A stretch of 39,603 nt of DNA, taken from Halieaceae bacterium (GTDB lineage: Bacteria; Pseudomonadota; Gammaproteobacteria; Pseudomonadales; Halieaceae). The number at the start of each line of letters is the position of its first letter. Positions within the stretch are counted from its first letter, which is position 1. The translations under genes and the position numbers were made by a program. Positions 1 through 7,414 of this stretch are shown here, in pieces. The notes under the pieces are model-generated. The model had not been told where the DNA came from. It did no database searches and saw only the letters and a program-made list of their open reading frames with translations. The stretch is taken from positions 1 to 39,603 of the forward strand of contig JALRFH010000175.1 in assembly GCA_023253715.1 (NCBI GenBank), given 5' to 3'.

Positions 1-246
1 GGCGGCGGCACCTACGGCATGGAGGCGGTCGCCCGCCAGTTCGGCAATGCCGCGCATGTGATGATCGTCCGCAACGGCTGGTTCTCGTTCCGCTGGACCT
101 ATGCCCAGGCCCTGGCGCATCGCCAGCCGCGCTATCAGGCGATGGCGGAAAACTGGGGTATCACCGTCACCGCCGATGATATCGCCGCGGTGCAAACCCC
201 CGCTGATTTTGACACGTTAATCGCCGATACGCTTGCCACCGGCTGA
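1..246 (+). pseudogene. class V aminotransferase-like fragment joined to an unrelated C-terminus (partial)
   Basis: The reading frame is open from base 1 to a TGA at 244-246. Residues 1 to about 33 (GGGTYGMEAVARQF ... RNGWFSFRW) match my recollection of the N-terminal third of class V PLP-dependent aminotransferases, where a glycine-rich turn is followed by RNGWFS.RW. From about residue 34 (around bases 100-110) the protein no longer follows that family and ends after some 48 further residues, far short of a full aminotransferase. I do not recognise the second part. It could be the genuine C-terminus of some other protein with the aminotransferase stretch joined to it. GC content here is visibly higher than in the rest of the window. 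The gene is cut by the window edge, so a real gene cannot be excluded. An in-frame chimera is the best reading. Confidence 0.4.
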
Positions 247-291
247 ACCCGGCCCTAACTATGCCGCTGTAAACCAAGGATTATTCAAGCA

Positions 292-411
292 ATGCCCATC
301 ACCCTGCCCGCAGATCTGCCCGCCTATAACGTGCTTCAGCGCGAAGGCGGTATGGTGATGGCAGATGATCGCGCCACGCGGCAGGATATTCGGCCGCTGC
401 GCATTGGGTTG
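292..411 (+). pseudogene. metA: metA 5' fragment (homoserine O-succinyl/acetyltransferase), truncated
   Basis: The ATG at 292 opens a protein beginning [19 protein letters not shown] and running through [17 protein letters not shown]. This is the conserved start of MetA, which acylates homoserine in methionine synthesis. In MetA the next residues should be LNLMP and the protein should reach about 300 residues. Here the similarity stops at about residue 40 and the frame ends soon afterwards at a TGA. The catalytic Cys, Glu and His of MetA are all absent. An AAGGA lies 11 bases upstream of the ATG. The fragment is broken and cannot make a working enzyme. The break coincides with the start of an EAL-domain tail in another frame. 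Confidence 0.7.
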
Positions 412-517
412 CGACTACGCGCAAGGCTTTTATATTGCGATGCCAATGGCGATTGGCGATTTTGACCAGTGGCTGGCTAACCCTGACAAACCCTGGGGTG
501 TCGGGCAGCAAGCGTGA
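401..517 (+). pseudogene. 3' end of an EAL-domain (c-di-GMP phosphodiesterase) gene, fragment
   Basis: Read in the frame starting at 401, the sequence gives [16 protein letters not shown], then a GDFDQWL stretch, a PWG and a TGA at 515-517. The LGCDYxQGxxxxxPM block followed by F..WL and WG is the typical carboxy end of EAL domains, which hydrolyse cyclic di-GMP. Only about 38 residues are present and all catalytic residues, including the EAL motif itself, are missing. The fragment has no start of its own and begins exactly where the metA fragment loses its similarity. It ends 22 bases before the stop codon of the convergent ABC transporter gene. Confidence 0.65.
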
Positions 518-539
518 GGCGTTTGCTGCCTTAGCCGTT

Positions 540-2126
540 TCAGCTTGCCCGCAACGACTGGCCCGGTATTGATTGCAATAGGGTTTGGGTATAGCTGTCC
601 TGTGGCGTGTTGAACAAGGCCTCACTGCTACCTTGTTCCACGATTTTACCGTGGTACAAAACAATGATCCGATCAGCGATGTGTCGAACTACGGCTAAAT
701 CATGCGATACAAATAGCATGGTCAGGCCATACTGTTGTCCTAGCGCTAACATCAGGTCCAAAATCTGCGCTTGAATGGTGACGTCCAATGCCGAGACGGG
801 CTCGTCGGCGACAATAAAGTCGGGCTTGGTGGCAAGCGCTCGGCCAATGGCGATGCGTTGACGCTGGCCGCCGGAAAACTCGTGCGGGTACTTGCGGATA
901 AAAGCGCGCGCTAAGCCCACATCATCCATGAGTTTAAGCACAGCTTGCTCTACAGTTTTTCGTGATTCCAGTCCGTGTAACAACAGGGGTTCTGCTAGGG
1001 TGTCGTAAACACTCATGCGCGGATTTAGTGAAGCGTAAGGATCTTGAAAAATCATTTGCATGCGACGTCGCATGGCCTTCAAATCCGAAGGTTTGAGCGC
1101 GGTGATATCGGTGCCAGCAAAGCTTACCTTGCCTGCCGTTACAGGTAATAATCTGAGTATGGAGCGTCCGATGGTTGACTTGCCCGAGCCCGATTCGCCG
1201 ACCAAACCAAGAATTTCGCCTTTATTGATTTGGAAACTCACGTCATCGACCGCTTTAACGAGCTGCGAGGGCGTCTCAAAATACGTTTTTAAATGCTCCA
1301 CTTGTATCAAGGGCTCAGGTTCGTGGGAGCTTGTCGCTTTTGTGCTGTTGGGGATCGCCGCAAGAAGTTTTTGGGTGTAAGGGTGTTGGGCTTTATGGAA
1401 AATCTGCTCGCGATTCCCACGTTCAACCAAATGTCCTTTCTCCATCACGATAATTTGATCGGCGATATCGGCGACGACGGCGAGGTCATGACTGATAAAG
1501 ATGACGCCGATGTCGCGTTTTGTTTGTAATTCGGCGATCAGCTTAAGAATCTGAGCCTGGATAGTGACGTCCAATGCCGTTGTTGGTTCATCAGCAATCA
1601 ATAATTTGGGCTCATTAATAAGCGCCATCGCTATCATCACGCGCTGACGCATGCCACCCGAGAATTCGTGGGGGTAATTATTGATCGTCGTGTCCGGATC
1701 TCGGATTCCTACCTCGACCAGTAGCTCTTTGGCGCGGGCTAGCGCATCATTTTTACTGAGCTTTTTGTGGTAAATCAAAGGCTCGATCAGTTGGTCACCG
1801 ATGGTCATAAAGGGGTTTAGGCAAGTCATCGGGTCCTGAAAAATCATGGCGATATCGCGCCCCCGGATGGCTCTCAGCTCGGCCTCGGACATTTGCAGTA
1901 AATCGTGTCCTTCAAACAATGCTTGACCCGACTCGATACTGGCAGGGGGTTGGGGTAATAAGCCGAGCAGGCTGTAGCATGCGACAGATTTGCCCGATCC
2001 AGATTCACCAATGATGGCTGTGATTTGCCCCTTCTCTACCGAGAAGCTGATGTCATTAACGGCGATGGTGTGCCCGTTGCGGGTATTAAAATCGACTCGC
2101 AGATTGGATACGGATAAAAGGCTCAT
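540..2126 (-). CDS. peptide ABC transporter, fused double ATP-binding protein (OppDF/YejF type)
   Basis: This 528-residue protein powers import of peptides through the OppB/OppC channel encoded just upstream. It carries two complete ABC domains in one chain. The first has Walker A GESGSGKS at residues 40-47, signature FSGGMRQR and Walker B LLIADEPTTALD. The second has GESGSGKS near 312, FSGGQRQR and FIVADEPVSALD. Both have the switch-His context ISHDLAVV or VSHDLAVV. Fusion of the OppD-like and OppF-like halves is known from YejF and related systems, so it is not unusual. It is the last gene of the oppA-oppB-oppC-ATPase operon, nine bases after oppC. The substrate could be oligopeptides, dipeptides or a microcin-like peptide. 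Sequence alone does not settle which. Confidence 0.93.
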   Translation of the reverse strand: MSLLSVSNLRVDFNTRNGHTIAVNDISFSVEKGQITAIIGESGSGKSVACYSLLGLLPQPPASIESGQALFEGHDLLQMSEAELRAIRGRDIAMIFQDPMTCLNPFMTIGDQLIEPLIYHKKLSKNDALARAKELLVEVGIRDPDTTINNYPHEFSGGMRQRVMIAMALINEPKLLIADEPTTALDVTIQAQILKLIAELQTKRDIGVIFISHDLAVVADIADQIIVMEKGHLVERGNREQIFHKAQHPYTQKLLAAIPNSTKATSSHEPEPLIQVEHLKTYFETPSQLVKAVDDVSFQINKGEILGLVGESGSGKSTIGRSILRLLPVTAGKVSFAGTDITALKPSDLKAMRRRMQMIFQDPYASLNPRMSVYDTLAEPLLLHGLESRKTVEQAVLKLMDDVGLARAFIRKYPHEFSGGQRQRIAIGRALATKPDFIVADEPVSALDVTIQAQILDLMLALGQQYGLTMLFVSHDLAVVRHIADRIIVLYHGKIVEQGSSEALFNTPQDSYTQTLLQSIPGQSLRAS

Positions 2127-2135
2127 AGGCTCTCC

Positions 2136-3011
2136 TTAATCTGCCGAGCGACGCACATCAAGGGCGTCACGTAAACCATCGCCCAAAAAGTTAAGTGCGA
2201 ATAATGTTAGGGTTAGCGCCAAGCCAGGAAAGATCAATAACCAAGGATATTCCTCCATGGTCTCGGCACCGTAAGAGATTAGCAATCCCCAAGACGTTTT
2301 CGGAGGTTGAATACCCAGCCCTAAAAAGCTTAGGAATGCCTCTAGTAACATGACACTTGGAATGGTCAGCGTGGTGTAAACGATGATGGGGCCAAGCGCA
2401 TTGGGCACTAGGTGACGACGAATGATGGTGGCGGGAGCCAAACCCAAAGAAATCGCTGCCTCAACGAATTCTTGTTTGCGTAAGCTCTGCACTTGGCCGC
2501 GCATAATACGTGCCATGGTAAGCCATTCTACGGCGCCGATCGCCAAGAACAACAAGAGTAGATTGCGGCCAAAGACCACCATCAACAAGACAATGAAGAT
2601 CATAAAGGGTAGGGCGTAAAGAATATCTACAATGCGCATCATGACAGCGTCGACGCGCCCGCCCAGGTAACCGGCAATAGCGCCCCAGCTTACGCCAATC
2701 AGCAGGGCTACGGCGGTGGCAACGAAGCCAACGGCAAGCGAAATTCGGCCGCCGTACATGATTTGAGTCAATAAATCCCGGCCAAAGATATCGGTGCCTA
2801 GCCAGTGTGCCGCAGAGGGTGGCGTGGCACCCAAATCCAAGTTTTGAGCGTCGTAGGCGTAGGGCGCGATCCATGGTGTAAGCAGAGCAATGACGACAAA
2901 GCTGCTCAGTAGTCCAAGCCCGAATAAGGCCAATTTATTTTTCTTCAGGCGACGCCACGCGTCTTCCCATAACGAAGTGCCTTTTTCGGCCTGTAGTGTT
3001 GTGTCAGTCAT
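2136..3011 (-). CDS. oppC: peptide ABC transporter permease, OppC family
   Basis: This 291-residue inner-membrane permease forms half of the peptide channel with OppB. An N-terminal cytoplasmic stretch (SLWEDAWRRLKKNKLALFGL) leads into the first membrane helix. The family landmark HWLGTDIFGRDLLTQIMYGGRISL follows near residue 70. The EAA loop that docks on the ATPase is EAAISLGLAPATIIRRHLVPN near residue 185. Five or six hydrophobic segments are visible. The start is three bases after the oppB stop, implying co-translation. Length and motifs are normal for OppC/DppC. The symbol is by family, since Dpp, Opp and Yej permeases are hard to separate without a tree. Confidence 0.92.
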   Translation of the reverse strand: MTDTTLQAEKGTSLWEDAWRRLKKNKLALFGLGLLSSFVVIALLTPWIAPYAYDAQNLDLGATPPSAAHWLGTDIFGRDLLTQIMYGGRISLAVGFVATAVALLIGVSWGAIAGYLGGRVDAVMMRIVDILYALPFMIFIVLLMVVFGRNLLLLFLAIGAVEWLTMARIMRGQVQSLRKQEFVEAAISLGLAPATIIRRHLVPNALGPIIVYTTLTIPSVMLLEAFLSFLGLGIQPPKTSWGLLISYGAETMEEYPWLLIFPGLALTLTLFALNFLGDGLRDALDVRRSAD

Positions 3012-3014
3012 AAT

Positions 3015-3944
3015 TTATTCGCTTAACTGCGCGCGTAATCGTGGGTTGAGCCACGCCGCGACAATGTCGGACAGTAGATTGAAAAGAACAATCAGGGTCG
3101 AAAGAAAAACGGTTGTCCCCAAAATCATGGTGTAGTCTCGGTTGAAGGCTGCCTGCACATAGAAGCGGCCAAGTCCAGGAATTTGGAAGATCGTTTCCAC
3201 CACAAAAGAGCCTGCGAGCAGTCCGGCAAAGGCAGGGCCTAAAAAAGCCACGACAGGTAACATCCCACCGCGGAGCCCGTGTTTGATCACGACCTGCCAT
3301 TCGGGTAGGCCTTTGGCCCGCGCGGTACGGATGTAGTCTTGGCTTAAGACCTCTAGCATGCCCGCACGAGACAGGCGCGCGACATAGGCGGCATAGGCGG
3401 CTCCCAACGTAATGCTGGGCATCAACTTGTCGCCCGGGATGTCACCCCAACCCGACACCGGTAGCCAATCTAGCTCAATACCAAAAAGTAGCACCAGCAA
3501 AGGTCCTAGCAAAAACGTTGGCATGCAAATGCCAACCATTGCTAGTGACATAGGGATGTAATCTTGGAGGGTGTTGGGGCGCAATGCCGCGAGTATACCC
3601 GACAGGCCGCCCACAACAAGGGCAATTAACAAGGCGTAAGCACCCAGTTCTGCGGTAACGGGTAAGCCAGATTCGATTAATTCATTAATGCTTCGCCCGG
3701 GATACTTAAACGAGGGCCCAAGATCGCCTTGCATTAAGTCGCCCAAGTAGGCGAAATATTGTTCGTGCAACGGGAGGTCAAGGCGGTACTGTCGCTCAAG
3801 CGCTGCTTTAACCTCTGGAATCACGGCTTTTTCGGCGTCGAATGGCCCTCCGGGTGCCGCGCGAACCAGGAAAAAAGTTGCGGTGATCACAACAAATATC
3901 ACAGGGATAGCCTGTAACAACCGGCCTATAACAAAACGCCACAT
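3015..3944 (-). CDS. oppB: peptide ABC transporter permease, OppB family
   Basis: This 309-residue permease is the partner of OppC. I start it at the ATG at 3944 (MWRFVIGRLLQAIPV), which is where OppB and DppB proteins normally begin, two bases after the oppA stop. A GAAGG lies a suitable distance upstream inside the oppA end. An upstream in-frame extension of 13 residues (MARLQRNSEGRII) would overlap oppA and is not hydrophobic. Family features are the first helix followed by PGGPFD near residue 35 and the DLGPSFKYPGRSINELI segment. The EAA-like loop is RTARAKGLPEWQVVIKHGLR near residue 205, and the C-terminus is the expected NLLSDIVAAWLNPRLR. Confidence 0.93.
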   Translation of the reverse strand: MWRFVIGRLLQAIPVIFVVITATFFLVRAAPGGPFDAEKAVIPEVKAALERQYRLDLPLHEQYFAYLGDLMQGDLGPSFKYPGRSINELIESGLPVTAELGAYALLIALVVGGLSGILAALRPNTLQDYIPMSLAMVGICMPTFLLGPLLVLLFGIELDWLPVSGWGDIPGDKLMPSITLGAAYAAYVARLSRAGMLEVLSQDYIRTARAKGLPEWQVVIKHGLRGGMLPVVAFLGPAFAGLLAGSFVVETIFQIPGLGRFYVQAAFNRDYTMILGTTVFLSTLIVLFNLLSDIVAAWLNPRLRAQLSE

Positions 3945-3946
3945 GA

Positions 3947-5584
3947 TTATTCTGCCTTCAGAGTTTCGTTGGAGTCGAGCCAAACGTAACGAATATTCAG
4001 CGAATCCATTAGGTTAGGCGGCATGCCTTTTACACTGGGGTGTATCAGGTGTTTGCTGGTGTAGGTATAAATTGGAAGGATGGGCATTTCTTCCATCAGC
4101 ATGGTTTCTGCTTTGCGGAATAGGGCATAGCGCTCTTCCCGAGAGGGAGCGTTTGGCGCTTGGCGCAAAATAATTTCGTCGTATTCGGGGTCGCTGTATC
4201 CGGTGTTGTTATTACCGCCTTCGGTGATGAATAAGTCGAGAAAGTTGTTGGGATCAACGTAGTCGCCAATCCAGCCGCGGCGCGCAATTTGGAAATTCAT
4301 TTGGTTGACCGAATCCAGGTAAACCTTCCATTCTTGGTTTGCGAGGGACACTTCGATATTCAGTACATCTTTCCACATTTGTTGGATGGCGACGGCGACT
4401 TTGCGATGGTTTTCGCTGGTATTGTAAGTCAGCTCTAAGCCCGGCCAGTTTTCACCATTGGGGTAGCCGGCTTGCGCGAGTAATTGTCGAGCTTGTTCTG
4501 GGTCGTAACTAAAGGTTTTTGGGGGAAAGTACCCAAGTGTATCTGGCGGCGTGATGGAGTAGGCTGGCACATAGGCATTCTGTAACACCGTACTGACAAG
4601 GGTTTCGCGATCTACAGCCATGGAAAGCGCCTTGCGTACACGGACATCGTCCATTGGTGCTTTGTTGGTGTTCAACAAATAGTAGTAGGTGCCGAGGTAG
4701 GGGGCTTGTGCAAAAGGCGAGTTCTGCATGGACTTATAAACGGGAATTTTGTCCAAAGGCACTTCGTTGGTGTAATGCAGCTGGCCCGCTCGGAACATCC
4801 GTTCTTCGCTTGTGAGGTTTTCGGTGGGGTAGAACATCACTGCATTCAAAGTCACGTTGTCCGCATTCCAATACATCGGGTTCTTTTCCACCCGGATGTA
4901 GCGATTAAGCTTCCATTCTGTGAGGACAAAAGGACCGTTGCTGACCATATTACCGGCGCGTGTCCAGGGCGTAAAACGATCAGTAGCCCCACCGAATTGA
5001 CTGACGGTTGCTGGGTGGACGGCGAAGGTTGAATAGTGATCCATCAGTTGAATGAAATAAGGCGTGGGTGCGTTCAGGGTGACTACGAGGGTCAGGTCGT
5101 CCTTTGCTGTCACGCCCAATTGCTCGACATCATCGAGCTGCCCTGTGGCATAGGCTTCGGCATTTAATACGGGGTACAGCATGTAGGCGTACTGGTTGCC
5201 CATGTTGGGATCAAGCGCACGCCGCCATGACCAGACATAGTCATGTGCCGTTACGGGGTCTCCATTCGACCAGCGCGCTTTTGGATTAATGTGGAAAACG
5301 ATTTGTTTACCATCAGCGCTGATGTCCCAGCTTGCGGCGACGCCGGGTTCGGGTTCCAGTGTGTACGGGTTTTTGACCGCTAAACCTTCAAACAGCGTGC
5401 GGATAATTTTGTTTTCTGGGACACCGGTCACCACATGAGGATCTAAGCCTTGTGGCTCAGAGCCATTCCCGTAGTGAAGAACACCTTCACGATTGCCTTG
5501 TTCTACTTTAGATTCCCCGCCCATACACGCTGCAAGGCTAAGTAAACACACCACACTAAGTGCTCGAATGATCGACTGTACCAC
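3947..5584 (-). CDS. oppA: periplasmic oligopeptide-binding lipoprotein, OppA family
   Basis: This 545-residue solute-binding protein captures peptides for the OppBC-ATPase transporter. The N-terminus is a lipoprotein signal ending in lipobox LAAC (Cys at 20), so it is probably membrane-anchored. The family signature GxEPQGLDPH appears near residue 44, and WSNGDPVTAHDYVWSWRRALDP near 105 is diagnostic for OppA/MppA-type binding proteins. The C-terminus with LPIYTYTSKHLIHPSVKG fits too. The start is a GTG at 5584, preceded by AAGGA with an eight-base spacing, which decides the start. It heads the operon. The upstream 96 bases (5585-5680) presumably hold its promoter, but I could not pick a convincing one. 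Confidence 0.92.
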   Translation of the reverse strand: MVQSIIRALSVVCLLSLAACMGGESKVEQGNREGVLHYGNGSEPQGLDPHVVTGVPENKIIRTLFEGLAVKNPYTLEPEPGVAASWDISADGKQIVFHINPKARWSNGDPVTAHDYVWSWRRALDPNMGNQYAYMLYPVLNAEAYATGQLDDVEQLGVTAKDDLTLVVTLNAPTPYFIQLMDHYSTFAVHPATVSQFGGATDRFTPWTRAGNMVSNGPFVLTEWKLNRYIRVEKNPMYWNADNVTLNAVMFYPTENLTSEERMFRAGQLHYTNEVPLDKIPVYKSMQNSPFAQAPYLGTYYYLLNTNKAPMDDVRVRKALSMAVDRETLVSTVLQNAYVPAYSITPPDTLGYFPPKTFSYDPEQARQLLAQAGYPNGENWPGLELTYNTSENHRKVAVAIQQMWKDVLNIEVSLANQEWKVYLDSVNQMNFQIARRGWIGDYVDPNNFLDLFITEGGNNNTGYSDPEYDEIILRQAPNAPSREERYALFRKAETMLMEEMPILPIYTYTSKHLIHPSVKGMPPNLMDSLNIRYVWLDSNETLKAE

Positions 5585-5680
5585 TGAGGATTTCCTTTTT
5601 TTGGGTGTCTAAGACTTCAAGCACGAATCCTACCGCAATGTCGCCTTTGGTGCGAAGCGTAATCCGTCACAAATGTAGGT

Positions 5681-6211
5681 TTATTGGACGGGTTTGGGGA
5701 CTTCTTGTTTGACCCATATAAGCTGATCGAGGGAAAAGCCCTGCTTTTGGGCTGCCGTCAAAAACGCTTGTTTGACATCGTCACTGACCGTGGGCGTTCG
5801 GGCTAGTAACCAAAGATATTCCTGGGTGTTCCCGGTGACGAAGGCATAGCGATACTCCGGGTCAAGATTGAAGACGATATAAGAGGCGTAAAAAGGACCG
5901 AAAAATGACACTTTTAAATGCGCGATGGTCGGGTCGCCCACAAAATAGGCTTTGCCCTCAGCGCGCGCCCATTCTTGAGTCTCTTGCGAAAAACCTTGAT
6001 TAAGAACCGTGATACCGCCGTCGGTTCTCAGTGAGTAAGTGGCAGTGACCTGTTCGAGGCCCGCTTCAAAGCGGTTGTCAATTCGAGCCACTTCATACCA
6101 TTGCCCCAAGTAGCGCTCTTGGTCAAAATCTGAGACAGCAACAATGCCTTCGGGAACCCCAGTGCAAGCGCTGAGCCAAAAACACAATACTAGCAAACCG
6201 AAATTTCGCAT
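5681..6211 (-). CDS. blc: outer-membrane lipocalin, Blc family
   Basis: This 176-residue lipoprotein has a signal peptide ending in lipobox LSAC (Cys at about 16). The lipocalin signature follows: LGQWYEVARIDNRFE near residue 35, with the invariant GxWYE. The NQGF, AEGKAYF and ASYIVFNLDPEYRYAFVTG blocks and the LWLLARTP segment are those of bacterial Blc. Blc proteins bind fatty acids or lysophospholipids at the outer membrane and are often stress-induced. The start overlaps the end of the chalcone-isomerase-like gene by 22 bases, so the two are probably co-translated. It is the last gene of a three-gene set that seems to deal with lipids or the envelope. Confidence 0.92.
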   Translation of the reverse strand: MRNFGLLVLCFWLSACTGVPEGIVAVSDFDQERYLGQWYEVARIDNRFEAGLEQVTATYSLRTDGGITVLNQGFSQETQEWARAEGKAYFVGDPTIAHLKVSFFGPFYASYIVFNLDPEYRYAFVTGNTQEYLWLLARTPTVSDDVKQAFLTAAQKQGFSLDQLIWVKQEVPKPVQ

Positions 6212-6732
6212 GAGTCTGGTCCCAGGAGTTGCGCCCTAAGTTCGGGACGGCTGGTATTGGGCGATAGCCAGATGTCCAAAAAGTGTTGGCCAAATTGGGG
6301 GTGGTCTAAACCGCCCAAGGCATGGCCGTTATAGTAAAACGCATTTGTTCCATCGGGTAAAACGATAAAGGTCAAAGAATCTCCTTTTTTTATGTCGGGC
6401 CACAATGTTTCCAGAGGCTTCAGGAAGGGCAAGTAAATAGCTTGAGCGAGTCCAAGCGCTTCCCATTCTTTGGCGGTTTGTTTCACTAAAACTCTGGATG
6501 TAATGTCCCGTAAATAGTGAATCTCAAGTGCCACCGGTTCTTCGTAGCCCTTGTATTGGCCAGAGGGCGTTTTTAAGGTGGAGTCATAGACGTCAAAGAA
6601 CAGCACCGACAAACGCGCTTTGCCGACCTCAAGCCAGGAGCTTGGGTCACTATTCGTAGAGTTTGAAAAAGCAAAAAGCGGTGTGCACCATAACAGACTA
6701 ATTGTGAACACTAACTTCGGTAAGATCTTCAT
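6190..6732 (-). CDS. periplasmic chalcone-isomerase-like protein
   Basis: This is a 180-residue protein starting at the ATG at 6732. A TTG 18 bases further upstream is less likely because the signal peptide (MKILPKLVFTISLLWCTPLFA) begins at the ATG. The mature part has the bacterial chalcone-isomerase-like pattern: VGKARLSVLFFDVYDSTLKTPSG, then ALEIHYLRDIT near residue 80, then GDSLTFIVLPDG and FYYNGHALGGLD near 135. Plant chalcone isomerases share this fold, but the bacterial members are mostly of unknown function and catalysis should not be assumed. It overlaps the DUF2878 gene upstream (35 bases) and blc downstream (22 bases). These two genes are its usual companions in marine gammaproteobacteria, so a lipid-related role is an inference. 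Confidence 0.8.
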   Translation of the reverse strand: MKILPKLVFTISLLWCTPLFAFSNSTNSDPSSWLEVGKARLSVLFFDVYDSTLKTPSGQYKGYEEPVALEIHYLRDITSRVLVKQTAKEWEALGLAQAIYLPFLKPLETLWPDIKKGDSLTFIVLPDGTNAFYYNGHALGGLDHPQFGQHFLDIWLSPNTSRPELRAQLLGPDSCEISVC

Positions 6733-7246
6733 TGTACAGTTGCCTTGCAAGTGTAAAAAACAAAGGAAGTAAGCAGGCCCAGATCACGGCTAACAACAGC
6801 AGTGTGGGGATCAGTTCATGCCCAAAGTCTACCGCACCAAAACGGTATCCCGCAAAGTAGCTGCTGGGACCCCCGATCGCTCCGAACAGGGCGGCTAACA
6901 GCAGATGGCGATTCAAAAATTTCAGGCTTCGCACGAGAGTTGTACTGAACCCAAGCCACAATAGGGCAAGCCACAGCGGTATAAAAGCATGTTCTGGGAA
7001 CACAAAGATTTCGCTGCGTGTTAAGACAATATCCACCAGTATGCCAATGGTGGCGATTCTTGCCGCAAGCAAACCGGTTTTTCCAGAGTCTGGTGTGGCG
7101 ATTACTAGAATAAACAGCGCCGCTACTGTAAAGGGGAGTGCTGTATCTTGGCCAATACAGGCCAGCGCCCAAAAACCGTTAAACGCTAAGGCATTACCCA
7201 CGGTTGTATTGTTTAGCTGAATCAAACGTGCTCGCCAGTGGGGCAT
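6698..7246 (-). CDS. DUF2878-family membrane protein
   Basis: This 182-residue polytopic membrane protein has five or six hydrophobic segments (for example TALPFTVAALFILVIA, AFIPLWLALLWLGFSTTLV and ELIPTLLLLAVIWACLLPLFFTLA). The NALAFNGFWALACIGQD opening and the FGAIGGPSSYFAGYRFGAV segment match my memory of the DUF2878 family. Its function is unknown. The family recurs beside cyclopropane-fatty-acid synthase, chalcone-isomerase-like and lipocalin genes. Here it is the first gene of a set of three, transcribed away from the alpha/beta hydrolase. Upstream of its ATG I see no clear Shine-Dalgarno sequence, so the start is moderately certain. Confidence 0.7.
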   Translation of the reverse strand: MPHWRARLIQLNNTTVGNALAFNGFWALACIGQDTALPFTVAALFILVIATPDSGKTGLLAARIATIGILVDIVLTRSEIFVFPEHAFIPLWLALLWLGFSTTLVRSLKFLNRHLLLAALFGAIGGPSSYFAGYRFGAVDFGHELIPTLLLLAVIWACLLPLFFTLARQLYNEDLTEVSVHN

Positions 7247-7255
7247 GATGAAATA

Positions 7256-7272
7256 CTCAGAAGATTTCTGAG
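7256..7272. repeat. short perfect inverted repeat in a divergent intergenic region
   Basis: CTCAGAA, a three-base GAT loop and TTCTGAG form a seven-base-pair palindrome ten bases upstream of the DUF2878 start. It could be a protein-binding site or a hairpin in the leader of that gene. Confidence 0.35.
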
Positions 7273-7288
7273 CTATACGAAGCGAGTG

Positions 7289-7322
7289 CTCAAGCGGATG
7301 AAATCTGACGGTCCCGCTTGAG
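7289..7322. promoter_or_regulatory. inverted repeat in the divergent promoter region (possible operator)
   Basis: CTCAAGCGG at 7289-7297 is matched by its exact reverse complement at 7314-7322, with 16 bases between. It lies in the middle of the 7247-7414 gap separating the DUF2878 operon from the alpha/beta hydrolase gene. A dyad with arms roughly two helical turns apart fits a dimeric repressor or activator site. No regulator gene is adjacent. This is inference from symmetry alone. Confidence 0.35.
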
Positions 7323-7414
7323 TTTAGATTTGCCTGAGCATCGCGCTTACCACTTGCGTTAACGATTGGGCTTAGTCGACAATGTTTACTTACCTCGTGT
7401 GCATGGGAGGCGCT

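Noticed and set aside
299-664. Open frame of 121 codons on the - strand at the left end
   Set aside because: Runs across the metA and EAL fragments and into the ABC transporter in another frame. Composition is arginine-rich as expected of a shadow.
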